64,000 nt of DNA from NCBI RefSeq assembly GCF_030462585.1, contig NZ_JASMRU010000001.1:229484-293483 (forward strand). Direction: 5' to 3'. The translations under genes and the position numbers were made by a program. Shown here piece after piece: positions 43,023-51,240 of this stretch (within the stretch, counting starts at the first letter, position 1; each line of letters begins with the position of its first letter). The stretch comes from Pseudomonas sp. CAN1. Lineage in GTDB: Bacteria; Pseudomonadota; Gammaproteobacteria; Pseudomonadales; Pseudomonadaceae. The notes under the pieces are model-generated. The model was not told the DNA's origin. It made no database searches and saw only the letters and a list, made by a program, of their open reading frames with translations.

Positions 43023-44183
43023 TCATTCGGCGCCATTGCCAACGGGAGGCGCCGCGCCCTGCCCCTGCTTGAGCACACGGAAGCCGCCGCTGACGCTCAT
43101 CGGCTCGGCCTCGCCAGCGCCATAGGTCTGGGCTGCGGACTGCTCGTCCGGCTCATCCTCCGGCTGCGCCAGCCGGCCGGTCAGGCTCTGCTGCACGCGG
43201 GCGCCGAGGTGATCGACGCCGGACATCACCCCGCCGTCCGGGTCACGCATGAGCGCCAGCCACTGCTCATCGAAGGCGGCGTTGATCTCCTTGCGCAGTT
43301 GGGTTTCCACTTCGGGGCGGTCGTGGTCGTTGCCGGCCATGCTGAACAGGGTGAAAGCCACCGAGATGACCGAGCCGGCGACCTTGCCGGCCGCGCCCGC
43401 CACCACGCCGGCAATGCTGCGGTTGCGCAGTTCGTAGACCAGCTTGGCGCTGGTGCGCTGGGCCACCGGCGAGACACCGCTGACCTTGGTACCGGCACCC
43501 GCCTTGCCCGCCGCCGTGCGGATTTCCTGCATCAACGCGGCGAAGGCCGGCAACTTGCCGATGTCCTTGGCGTACACCACCTGGTACAGCGAAGCGTCGC
43601 GGCTGGAGGGCGGGCCGAGGGAAATCGCCGGGATACCCATCAGGTGCTCGTCGAAGGCCTTCTGCGGGATGCCACGGCGCTGGGGAATCTCCTTCACCGC
43701 CACGGTCAGCAGCTCGATGTAATGCCGGGTGGCCTTCTCCATCACCGCGTCGGGGTCGACCTGTTTGGCCACCGGTATCAGTACCTGCTTGCGGTACTGC
43801 TCCTGCAGGTAGACGGCCAGTTTGTCGACGGTGGGATCGAGGTCGCCGTGGGAGCCCATCTTGTACCAGGCGACCTTCATGCTCAGCCATTCCTGGGTCC
43901 AGTAGCTGGAGAACCAGGGGATGAATTTCTCGTCGGTGCGCTGGTAGACCAGGTCCATCCACTGCTGCATGGCCTGTTCGGCGTAGGCGCGGGCCTGGGA
44001 GGTGGCGGCCAGCGAAGCGGCGCCGATATCGGCATCGACCTGGTGCCAGGTGGCTTCGGTGATGGGGGCGGCGGGCTGGGCGGGGTGATGGGCGCAACCA
44101 CTCAGCGCCAACAGGAGCAGGGCAATGGCACCACTGCGCCGCCAGGGCGAAACGGTGGTGCTGGGGGAGCACAGACTGTTCAT
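43023..44183 (-). CDS. Putative lipoprotein, unknown function
   Basis: A 386-residue predicted lipoprotein. A basic N-terminus and hydrophobic stretch end in lipobox ALSGC with Cys30. The mature part is largely helical with WYKMGSHGDLDPTVDKLAVY and a late hydrophobic glycine/alanine-rich segment (RSIAGVVAGAAGKVAGSVIS) that may insert in a membrane. Residues after about 350 are low complexity. No family recognised. The start ATG at 44183 precedes the complete signal sequence. Confidence 0.72.
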   Translation of the reverse strand: MNSLCSPSTTVSPWRRSGAIALLLLALSGCAHHPAQPAAPITEATWHQVDADIGAASLAATSQARAYAEQAMQQWMDLVYQRTDEKFIPWFSSYWTQEWLSMKVAWYKMGSHGDLDPTVDKLAVYLQEQYRKQVLIPVAKQVDPDAVMEKATRHYIELLTVAVKEIPQRRGIPQKAFDEHLMGIPAISLGPPSSRDASLYQVVYAKDIGKLPAFAALMQEIRTAAGKAGAGTKVSGVSPVAQRTSAKLVYELRNRSIAGVVAGAAGKVAGSVISVAFTLFSMAGNDHDRPEVETQLRKEINAAFDEQWLALMRDPDGGVMSGVDHLGARVQQSLTGRLAQPEDEPDEQSAAQTYGAGEAEPMSVSGGFRVLKQGQGAAPPVGNGAE

Positions 44184-44326
44184 GGCCGCTCGCCGGCTTG
44201 GCGGCGCCGTGATGGCTGGCCGCCCGCTGCTGAACCCGGCCGGGCACGCGCTGGCGTCCGGTCACCTCGGCTCAGTATAGGGCGCAGGGTTTACCACGGC
44301 GGGCCGTCCGGCGGGACGGCCACGAT

Positions 44327-44453
44327 GTAGGGCGCATAACGCCTCGGGCGTTATCCGCCATCGGCGGCGTCGGCGGGTGGGCGATGGTTCGCGAGCAAGC
44401 TCGCTCCTACAGGAATACGCCTGCTCTTCGTAGGAGCGAGCTTGCTCGCGAAC
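44327..44453. repeat. Half GCATAAC repeat and REP inverted pair
   Basis: GTAGGGCGCATAACG with GGGCGTTATCCGCC (44327-44367) is half of the GCATAAC palindrome. It is followed by a REP pair GTTCGCGAGCAAGCTCGCTC / GAGCGAGCTTGCTCGCGAAC (44387-44453). Together they occupy the 293-bp gap before the carbonic anhydrase gene. Confidence 0.7.
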
Positions 44454-44476
44454 CGCCCCCGGCATAGCGAATCCGA

Positions 44477-45019
44477 TCAGCCAGCATACCCCTCGGCAAT
44501 ATGCTGATCCTTCAACTTCACGTAGTTCCCGGCGGTATAGCTGAAAAACGCCCGCTCCTTGTCGGTCAGCGGCCGCGCCTTCTTCACCGGGCTGCCGACA
44601 TAGAGGAAGCCGCTCTCCAGCGTCTTGCCCGGCGGCACCAGGCTGCCGGCACCGAGGATCACCTCGTCCTCGATCACTGCGCCGTCCATGACGATGGAGC
44701 CCATGCCCACCAGGATGCGGCTGCCAATGGTGCAGCCATGCAGCAGCACCTTGTGGCCGATGGTCACTTCGTCGCCGATGGTCAGCGGGAAGCCGTCCGG
44801 GTTGAACGGACCGGCATGGGTGATATGCAGCACGCTGCCGTCCTGCACGCTGGTGCGCGCGCCGATGCGGATGCGGTGCATGTCGCCGCGGATGGTGACC
44901 AGCGGCCACACCGAGCTGTCCGCGCCGATCTCCACGTCGCCGATGACCACGGCGCTGGCGTCGACGAACACGCGCTCGCCGAGGGATGGCGTTTTGCCCT
45001 GATAGGTTCGAATCGTCAC
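44477..45019 (-). CDS. Gamma-class carbonic anhydrase family protein (YrdA-like)
   Basis: A 180-residue left-handed beta-helix protein with repeated hexapeptides (VIGDVEIG, SVWPLVTIRGD, TIGHKVLLHGC, RILVGMGSIVMDGAVI). Histidines at the zinc positions appear in GDMHRIRIG-VLHITHAG-IGHKVLLHG. It belongs to the YrdA/PaaY gamma-carbonic anhydrase-like group; in P. aeruginosa the orthologue lies next to prlC, as here. Start is GTG at 45019 (VTIRTYQGK), with TAGGAGAG upstream. Catalytic activity is not certain for this branch. Confidence 0.86.
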   Translation of the reverse strand: MTIRTYQGKTPSLGERVFVDASAVVIGDVEIGADSSVWPLVTIRGDMHRIRIGARTSVQDGSVLHITHAGPFNPDGFPLTIGDEVTIGHKVLLHGCTIGSRILVGMGSIVMDGAVIEDEVILGAGSLVPPGKTLESGFLYVGSPVKKARPLTDKERAFFSYTAGNYVKLKDQHIAEGYAG

Positions 45020-45109
45020 GATAGCTGCTCTCCTAATATCAGCCTCAAGCTGCGGTTGACGCCGATTGTATTTAAGATGGCCGGGTGTTTCTTCAGCCAA
45101 GGTGCCACC

Positions 45110-47155
45110 GTGAGCGCGAATCCCCTTCTGCAGAGCTACGACCTGCCGCCCTTCTCCTCCATTCGCCCCGAGCACGTGAAGCCGGCCATCGAGCAGATCC
45201 TCGCCGACAACCGCGCCGCCATCGCGCGCATCCTCGCCCAGCAGAACGGCACCCCGACCTGGGCCGGCCTGGTGCTGAGCATGGACGAACTGCATGACCG
45301 CCTGAGCAAGGCCTGGAGCCCGGTCAGCCACCTCAACGCGGTGTGCAACAGCGCCGAGCTGCGCGAAGCCTACGAAGGCTGTTTGCCAATGCTGTCAGCT
45401 TATAGAACCGAGCTAGGCCAGAACCGCGAGCTGTTCAAGGCCTACGAGTCGCTGGCCGCCGGTGCCGAGTCGAAAGACTTCGACGTCGCCCAGAAGACCA
45501 TTCTCGAACACGCCCTGCGCGACTTCCGTCTGTCGGGTATCGACCTGCCGGCCGAACAGCAGCAACGTTACGCAGATAACCAAACCCGCCAGTCCGAGCT
45601 GGGCAGCCGCTTCTCCAACCAGCTGCTGGATGCCACCCAGGCCTGGACCAAGCATGTCACCGACGAAGCCGCGCTGGCCGGCCTGACCGACTCGGCCAAG
45701 GCGCAGATGCACCAGGCCGCCCAGGCCAAGGAGCTGGACGGCTGGTTGATCAGCCTGGAATTCCCCAGCTACTACGCGGTGATGACCTACGCCGAAGACC
45801 GCGCCCTGCGCGAAGAGGTCTACGCCGCCTACTGCACCCGCGCCTCTGACCAGGGCCCGAATGCCGGGCAGAACGACAACGGCCCGGTCATGCAGGAAAT
45901 CCTCGACCTGCGCCAAGAGGAAGCCCAACTATTGGGCTTCAACAACTTCGCCGAGCTGTCCCTGGCCACCAAGATGGCCGAGACCCCCGAGCAAGTCCTG
46001 CACTTCCTCCGCGATCTGGCCGTGCGCAGCAAGCCCTTCGCCGCCCAAGACCTGGAGCAGCTCAAGGCCTACGCCGCCGAGCAGGGTTGCCCGAATCTCT
46101 CCAGCTGGGACGCCAGCTACTTCGGCGAGAAGCTGCGCGAAGCGCGCTACAGCGTTTCCCAGGAAGCCCTGCGCGCCTACTTCCCGGTGGACAAGGTGCT
46201 CTCCGGCCTGTTCGCCATCGTGCAGAAGCTCTACGGCATCCAGATTCGCGAGCTGAACGACTTCGAACGCTGGCACCCGGACGTGCGCCTGTTCGAGATC
46301 GAGGAAAACGGCCAGCACGTCGGCCGCTTCTACTTCGACCTCTACGCTCGCGCCAACAAGCGCGGCGGTGCCTGGATGGACGGCGCCCGCGACCGTCGCC
46401 GCACCGCTCAAGGCGAGCTGCAATCGCCGGTGGCCTACCTGGTGTGCAACTTCACCCCGGCAGTCGGCGGCAAGCCGGCGCTGCTGACCCACGATGAAGT
46501 CACCACCCTGTTCCACGAATTCGGCCACGGCCTGCACCACCTGCTGACCCGCGTCGAACACGCCGGTGCCTCGGGCATCAATGGCGTGGCCTGGGACGCA
46601 GTGGAGCTGCCGAGCCAGTTCATGGAGAACTGGTGCTGGGAGCCCGAAGGCCTGGCGCTGATCTCCGGCCATTATGAACACGGCGCGCCGCTGCCCCAGG
46701 ACCTGCTGGAGAAAATGCTCGCCGCGAAGAACTTCCAGTCCGGCCTGATGATGGTCCGCCAACTGGAGTTCTCGCTGTTCGACTTCGAACTGCACGCCAC
46801 CCACGGCGACGGCCGCAGCGTGCTCGACGTGATCGAGGCGATCCGCGCTGAAGTCGCGGTGATGCGCCCGCCGGCGTACAACCGCTTCGCCAACAGCTTC
46901 GCGCACATCTTCGCCGGCGGCTACGCGGCCGGTTACTACAGCTACAAGTGGGCCGAAGTGCTCTCCGCCGACGCGTTCTCCCGCTTCGAGGAAGAAGGCG
47001 TGCTCAACCCGGCGACCGGCGCGGCCTTCCGCGATGCGATCCTGGCCAAGGGCGGTTCCCAGGAGCCGATGGCGCTGTTCGTGGCGTTCCGTGGCCGCGA
47101 GCCGTCCATCGACGCCCTGCTGCGCCACTCGGGCCTCTCCGAGGAGGCGGCGTGA
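45110..47155 (+). CDS. prlC: Oligopeptidase A
   Basis: A 681-residue M3-family zinc metallopeptidase acting on peptides in the cytoplasm, including cleaved signal peptides. The active site is H469-E-F-G-H473 in LFHEFGHGLHHLL, with the third ligand Glu in the following helix (GVAWDAVELPSQFMENW). Length matches E. coli OpdA (680). I chose GTG at 45110 (VSANPLLQSYDLPPFSSI), with AAGG upstream; an ATG at 45077 would add 11 residues. The next gene's ATG overlaps its stop. Confidence 0.93.
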   Translation: MSANPLLQSYDLPPFSSIRPEHVKPAIEQILADNRAAIARILAQQNGTPTWAGLVLSMDELHDRLSKAWSPVSHLNAVCNSAELREAYEGCLPMLSAYRTELGQNRELFKAYESLAAGAESKDFDVAQKTILEHALRDFRLSGIDLPAEQQQRYADNQTRQSELGSRFSNQLLDATQAWTKHVTDEAALAGLTDSAKAQMHQAAQAKELDGWLISLEFPSYYAVMTYAEDRALREEVYAAYCTRASDQGPNAGQNDNGPVMQEILDLRQEEAQLLGFNNFAELSLATKMAETPEQVLHFLRDLAVRSKPFAAQDLEQLKAYAAEQGCPNLSSWDASYFGEKLREARYSVSQEALRAYFPVDKVLSGLFAIVQKLYGIQIRELNDFERWHPDVRLFEIEENGQHVGRFYFDLYARANKRGGAWMDGARDRRRTAQGELQSPVAYLVCNFTPAVGGKPALLTHDEVTTLFHEFGHGLHHLLTRVEHAGASGINGVAWDAVELPSQFMENWCWEPEGLALISGHYEHGAPLPQDLLEKMLAAKNFQSGLMMVRQLEFSLFDFELHATHGDGRSVLDVIEAIRAEVAVMRPPAYNRFANSFAHIFAGGYAAGYYSYKWAEVLSADAFSRFEEEGVLNPATGAAFRDAILAKGGSQEPMALFVAFRGREPSIDALLRHSGLSEEAA

Positions 47156-47424
47156 TGAGCGAGGTGAAGAAGCGCTTCATCGCCGGGGCGGTCTGCCCGG
47201 CCTGCAGCGAGCAGGACAAGATCGTCATGTGGGACGTCGACGGCGTGCCGCACCGCGAATGCGTGGCCTGCGGCTACTCCGACACGCTCAACGCCCAGGG
47301 TCAGTCGGTGCCCAAGGAGCTGTCCACCCGCGTCAACACCAGCGCGCTGGAAAAGCCCAAGGACCCGAAGGTGCAGGGGGTACAGTTCTTCCCCAATCCG
47401 AAGCTGAAGAAGCCGCAGGAATAG
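47155..47424 (+). CDS. Small zinc-ribbon protein, YheV family
   Basis: An 89-residue protein with two CxxC knuckles, AVCPAC near residue 16 and CVACGYSD near 40, forming a zinc ribbon of the YheV/DUF2387 type. The C-terminus is basic and Pro/Lys-rich (FFPNPKLKKPQE). It is translationally coupled to prlC (ATG overlaps TGA). Function unknown. Confidence 0.85.
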   Translation: MSEVKKRFIAGAVCPACSEQDKIVMWDVDGVPHRECVACGYSDTLNAQGQSVPKELSTRVNTSALEKPKDPKVQGVQFFPNPKLKKPQE

Positions 47425-47444
47425 CGCCCGCGTAACGCTCAGAG

Positions 47445-47475
47445 AATGCCCCGAATTGCCGGGGCATTTCTTTTT
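47445..47475 (+). terminator. Terminator of the prlC operon
   Basis: AATGCCCCG / CGGGGCATT hairpin with 6-nt loop, then TTTCTTTTT. Confidence 0.85.
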
Positions 47476-47503
47476 GCGCTGATCCGCTCTTGTCGGCAGC
47501 CTC

Positions 47504-47528
47504 TATAATGACCAGAATTCTGGACATT
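47504..47528 (+). promoter_or_regulatory. Toxin-antitoxin promoter and operator
   Basis: A consensus -10 box TATAAT (47504-47509) merges with an inverted repeat: perfect core CCAGAATTCTGG at 47512-47523 flanked by AATG and CATT (47507-47510, 47525-47528). The position overlapping the -10 is right for autorepression by the antitoxin or the toxin-antitoxin complex. No good -35 is visible. Confidence 0.75.
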
Positions 47529-47543
47529 ATTTGGAGCTATTTC

Positions 47544-47789
47544 ATGCAGAACCTGCTTGCCAGTACCGCCGTCAGTGTCTCGGAGCTCAAGAAGAATCCC
47601 TCTGCCGTACTGGCCGAATCCGGCGGTGAGCCGGTAGCAGTGCTCAATCACAACAAGGTGATGGGCTACATGGTCCCGGCGGAGCTGTTCGAGTCGATCC
47701 TGGAGCGTCTGGAAGACCTGGAACTGGCGGAAATCGCCCGCTCGCGGCTGGGAGAAAAAGGCATCCCGGTAACGCTCGATGACCTATGA
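47544..47789 (+). CDS. Antitoxin, Phd/YefM-type
   Basis: An 81-residue protein. The N-terminal half (STAVSVSELKKNPSAVLAES, VLNHNKVMGYMVPAELF) is the Phd/YefM DNA-binding fold; the C-terminal acidic helix (ILERLEDLELAEIARSRLG) is the toxin-neutralising part. GGAG lies 8 bases before the ATG. Its 3' end overlaps the toxin gene by 11 bases. It probably represses its own promoter through the palindrome at 47507. Confidence 0.87.
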   Translation: MQNLLASTAVSVSELKKNPSAVLAESGGEPVAVLNHNKVMGYMVPAELFESILERLEDLELAEIARSRLGEKGIPVTLDDL

Positions 47790-48063
47790 GCTTGAGTTCC
47801 TCCCGGCAGCGCTGAAGGAATGGCACAAGCTGGGTCATACGGTGCGTCAGCAATTCAAGCGCAAGCTCGCAGAACGCCTGGAAAACCCTCGTGTACAGGC
47901 CGACGCCCTGCATGGGTTGGCGGACCACTACAAGATCAAGCTGCGCTCGGCCGGCTACCGGCTGGTCTACCGTGTCGAAGATGATCGTGTGGTGGTTGCA
48001 GTCGTTGCCATCGGCAAGCGCGAACGCGGCGAGGTGTATAGCGCAGCGCAGGAGCGTCGCTGA
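47779..48063 (+). CDS. Toxin, RelE/ParE family
   Basis: A 94-residue basic protein of the RelE superfamily (YELEFLPAALKEWHKLG, LADHYKIKLRSAGYRLVYRV, VVAIGKRERGEVY). The RSAGYRLVY strand and terminal basic residues fit the mRNA-cleaving RelE group more than gyrase-poisoning ParE. Arg and Lys residues corresponding to the RelE catalytic set are present. Coupled to the antitoxin gene. Confidence 0.88.
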   Translation: MTYELEFLPAALKEWHKLGHTVRQQFKRKLAERLENPRVQADALHGLADHYKIKLRSAGYRLVYRVEDDRVVVAVVAIGKRERGEVYSAAQERR

Positions 48064-48254
48064 GATTTCGAGGACATTGGAGCATCAAGTGCGTATCCCG
48101 GAATCGATATCAAGGAAGGCTCCTGCCCGCTGACTTAGCATGCCCCTTCGCCCCGCTCGCCCAGCCAGCCCATGTCTCCACAGCCGGCTAGTCTGTAGGG
48201 CATTGCCGCAAGGAATCCGCCAGATGCCACCACCGACCCGAAGGAAGCGCCCCC

Positions 48255-49877
48255 GTGCTTGACCGCTTTGGCATGCTGGAGGTGATGCGCGCCTCGCGCC
48301 TGACGCAGTTCCCGATCAGCCCGGTGCTGCGAGAAACCCACGGATTCAAGGGACGCCTGACCTTCTTCCTGCTGCTGGCCAGCGCTCTGCTGTTCACCTT
48401 CGCCGCGCTGGGGCATGACATCCACGCCAGCGGCACGCAGCTGGAGCCCGGCTGGTCGATGCTGGTGCTGGTGGTCGCGCTGCTGATCGCCCTGGGCTTC
48501 GAGTTCATCAACGGCTTCCACGACACCGCCAACGCGGTGGCCACGGTGATCTATACCAACGCCCTGCCGCCGCGCTTCGCGGTGGCCTGGTCGGGGCTGT
48601 GGAATTTCCTCGGCGTGCTTTTCTCCAGCGGCGCAGTGGCCTTCGCCATCGTCTCGCTGCTGCCGCTGGACCTGCTGCTCAAGGTGGACAGCAGCGCCGG
48701 GCTGGCGATGATCTTCGCCCTGCTGATCGCCTCGATCCTGTGGAACCTCGGCACCTGGTGGCTAGGGCTGCCGGTGTCTTCGTCGCACACGCTGATCGGC
48801 TCCATCGTCGGCATCGGCCTGGCCCACGGTGCCATGGCCGGACATATCGGCCTGGCCGGCAACGCCTGGTCGCAGCTACTGACGGTAGGTTATGCGCTAT
48901 TCCTCTCGCCGGTGGTGGGCTTCTTCGGTGCCTTTGTGCTGCTGCGCGTGGCCAGTTCGACCATCCGCAACCGCGCGCTGTTCCACGCGCCGGAAGGCCG
49001 CACGCCGCCGCCCCGATGGATTCGCGCGATCCTCATCCTGACCTGCACCGGCGTGTCCTTCGCCCATGGCTCCAATGACGGGCAGAAAGGCATCGGGCTG
49101 ATCATGCTGATCCTGATCGCTACTGTTCCATTGGCGTTCGCGGTGGATCGCGCCCACTCCCCGGAGCAGACCCGCCAGTTGCTCGCCCTTACCCAGGCCA
49201 GCCAGGAGCAGCTGCAACGCAGCGGCGGCAGCCCGGCGGCAGACCCGCGCCAAGCGTTGCTGAGCTACCAGGAGGATGAAGTGGTGAAGTCGGAGCTGCT
49301 GCCCTCGCTCGGCAGTGTGATCGGCGACATTGGCGCGCGCCTGGAGCGCTACGGGCAGATCGACCAGGTGCCCGCCGAGGAAGTGAAGGACCTGCGCAGC
49401 GACCTCTACCTGAGCCTGGAAACCATCCGCCTGCTGGACCGCAGCGACCAGCACTTCGAGCTGGAGACCTGGAGCAGCCTGCAGGCACTGCGCGACTCCG
49501 GCGAGCAGACCATCCGTTTCATCCCGTTGTGGGTGAAGGTCGCGGTGGCCCTGGCGCTGGGCCTGGGCACGCTGGTGGGCTGGCGGCGCATCGTCACCAC
49601 GGTAGGCGAAGGCATCGGCAAGACCCCGCTGACTTATGCACAGGGCGCCTCGGCGCAGCTGGTAGCCATGCTCACCATCGGCGCGGCGGACGGCTTCGGC
49701 CTGCCGGTGTCGACCACCCAGGTGCTCTCTTCCGGCGTGGCCGGCACCATGGCCGCCAGCGGCAGCGGGCTGCAATGGCCGACCATCCGCAACATGCTGC
49801 TGGCCTGGGTACTGACGCTACCGGCCGCCATCGGCCTGGCGGCGGGGCTGTACTGGCTGTTCACCCGCTTGCTCTGA
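48255..49877 (+). CDS. Inorganic phosphate transporter, PiT family
   Basis: A 540-residue membrane protein with about 10-12 helices. The duplicated PiT signature is visible as NGFHDTANAVATVIYT near residue 79 and FAHGSNDGQKGIGLIM near 265. A large cytoplasmic loop (about residues 295-420) divides the halves, and GLPVSTTQVLSSGVAG lies near the C-terminus. It imports phosphate by H+ (or metal-phosphate) symport. Start is uncertain: GTG at 48255 with AAGGA upstream is preferred; ATGs at 48273 and 48285 would shorten the protein by 6 and 10 residues. Confidence 0.88.
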   Translation: MLDRFGMLEVMRASRLTQFPISPVLRETHGFKGRLTFFLLLASALLFTFAALGHDIHASGTQLEPGWSMLVLVVALLIALGFEFINGFHDTANAVATVIYTNALPPRFAVAWSGLWNFLGVLFSSGAVAFAIVSLLPLDLLLKVDSSAGLAMIFALLIASILWNLGTWWLGLPVSSSHTLIGSIVGIGLAHGAMAGHIGLAGNAWSQLLTVGYALFLSPVVGFFGAFVLLRVASSTIRNRALFHAPEGRTPPPRWIRAILILTCTGVSFAHGSNDGQKGIGLIMLILIATVPLAFAVDRAHSPEQTRQLLALTQASQEQLQRSGGSPAADPRQALLSYQEDEVVKSELLPSLGSVIGDIGARLERYGQIDQVPAEEVKDLRSDLYLSLETIRLLDRSDQHFELETWSSLQALRDSGEQTIRFIPLWVKVAVALALGLGTLVGWRRIVTTVGEGIGKTPLTYAQGASAQLVAMLTIGAADGFGLPVSTTQVLSSGVAGTMAASGSGLQWPTIRNMLLAWVLTLPAAIGLAAGLYWLFTRLL

Positions 49878-49886
49878 CGGGTAACA

Positions 49887-49961
49887 GTAGGGCGCATAAC
49901 CTGGAACAGGTTATCCGCCGCAACTTGGCGGCGGATAACGCTGGCGCGTTATGCGCCCTAC
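49887..49961. repeat. GTAGGGCGCATAAC palindromic repeat
   Basis: GTAGGGCGCATAAC and GTTATGCGCCCTAC are exact complements; inside, GTTATCCGCCGC and GCGGCGGATAAC pair again. It is the most perfect copy of this family in the window. Confidence 0.8.
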
Positions 49962-49980
49962 ACACCCGGCAGCTGCGGAC

Positions 49981-50073
49981 TGTAGGAGCGAGCTTGCTCG
50001 CGAACCGGCTAGCTCCGGTGCGCACCTGGAATTCCGCCCACGAGCAAGGACTGGTCGTCCCCCTCAGTCGTAC
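49981..50073. repeat. REP inverted pair with insertion in the right arm
   Basis: The left arm is a normal GAGCGAGCTTGCTCGCGAAC REP. The right arm reads CGAGCAAG, then GACTGGTCGTCCCC, then CTCAGTCGTAC, so a 14-nt segment splits the REP. The pair at 60512 is split in the same place by a related segment. Confidence 0.65.
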
Positions 50074-50142
50074 AAAACGCGCCGCACCCGGCAACACAAC
50101 CGCCGAGCAGTTATTGCTGGCTGTGGAAAACTCAGTGGATTA

Positions 50143-50158
50143 CTGTATTCATATACAG
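50143..50158 (+). promoter_or_regulatory. LexA (SOS) box
   Basis: CTGTATTCATATACAG fits the CTGT-N8-ACAG consensus of gamma-proteobacterial LexA sites exactly, 22 bp before the start of the radical SAM gene. A LexA-regulated gene of this family is known in P. aeruginosa (PA0069). Confidence 0.88.
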
Positions 50159-50180
50159 TATTTCTTCAGAGCTTTCCCAT

Positions 50181-51239
50181 ATGAGTACTTCCCTTCCACC
50201 CCGCGGCCGGGGCACCGCCAGCAATCCGCATAACCGCTTCGCGCCGACCACTTCGGTGCCTGTGGATAACGACTGGTACGACGAAGTGCCCAAGCCCCAG
50301 GTGACGGAAATCCGCACAGAGCGGGCGAAGTCGGTGATCTCGCGCAACCAGTCGCCGGACCTGCCCTTCGACCGCTCGATCAATCCCTACCGCGGCTGCG
50401 AACACGGCTGCATCTACTGCTACGCCCGGCCGAGCCACGCCTACTGGGACCTGTCGCCGGGGCTCGATTTCGAAACGAAGCTGATCGCCAAGACCAACGC
50501 CGCCGAGGTGCTGGAAGAGGAGCTGAGCCGCAAGGGCTATGTCTGCGCGCCGATCAACCTGGGCGCCAATACCGACCCGTACCAGCCCATCGAGCGCCAG
50601 CAGCGCCTGACCCGGCAGATTCTCGAAGTGCTGCTGCGCTTCCGCCACCCGGTGACCATTGTTACCAAGGGCTCGCTGATTCTCCGTGACCTCGACCTGC
50701 TCGCCGAGCTGGCGCAGCACAAACTGGTGGGGGTGATGATCAGCCTGACCACCCTGGACGACGAGCTCAAGCGCATCCTCGAACCCCGCGCCGCCGCGCC
50801 CTCCGCGCGCCTGCGGGCAATCCGCGTGCTGCGCGAGCACGGTATTCCGGTCGGCGTGCTGTGCTCGCCAATGATCCCGATGATCAACGACCGCGAGCTG
50901 GAAGCACTGCTCGAAGCCGCCCACGAAGCCGGTGCGCAGAGCGCCAGCTACATGATGCTGCGCCTGCCACGCGAGGTCGGGCCGCTGTTCGAGGAATGGC
51001 TGGCGGCGCATTACACGCAACGCGCCAACCATGTGATGAGCCTGATCCGTCAGCTGCGTGGCGGAGAAATCTACGACAGCCGTTTCGGTCATCGCTTCCG
51101 CGGTGAAGGCCCGTTCGCCGACCTGCTGGCCAAGCGCTTCGAGGTCGCCATGCGCCGCCTGGGCCTGAACCGGCGCGGTAGCTTCGGCCTGGACTGCACG
51201 GCGTTCGCCCCTCCGCGCAGCCAGATGAGCCTGTTCTGA
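50181..51239 (+). CDS. Radical SAM protein (SplB-like / PA0069 family), SOS-regulated
   Basis: A 352-residue radical SAM protein. The [4Fe-4S] cysteines are C73, C77 and C80 in YRGCEHGCIYCYARP. It belongs to the branch related to spore photoproduct lyase SplB (Rv2578c-like), also suggested by NLGANTDPYQPIERQQ. Because of the perfect LexA box directly upstream, expression should rise with DNA damage, which hints at a repair or stress role. No substrate is established. Confidence 0.9.
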   Translation: MSTSLPPRGRGTASNPHNRFAPTTSVPVDNDWYDEVPKPQVTEIRTERAKSVISRNQSPDLPFDRSINPYRGCEHGCIYCYARPSHAYWDLSPGLDFETKLIAKTNAAEVLEEELSRKGYVCAPINLGANTDPYQPIERQQRLTRQILEVLLRFRHPVTIVTKGSLILRDLDLLAELAQHKLVGVMISLTTLDDELKRILEPRAAAPSARLRAIRVLREHGIPVGVLCSPMIPMINDRELEALLEAAHEAGAQSASYMMLRLPREVGPLFEEWLAAHYTQRANHVMSLIRQLRGGEIYDSRFGHRFRGEGPFADLLAKRFEVAMRRLGLNRRGSFGLDCTAFAPPRSQMSLF

Positions 51240-51240
51240 A

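Larger units (their letters stand above)
49878..50142. other. Intergenic region with GCATAAC palindrome and a modified REP pair
   Basis: Contains the GTAGGGCGCATAAC palindrome (49887-49961) and a REP pair (49981-50073) whose right arm carries an inserted segment. The remainder leads to the SOS box of the next gene. No gene seen. Confidence 0.6.
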
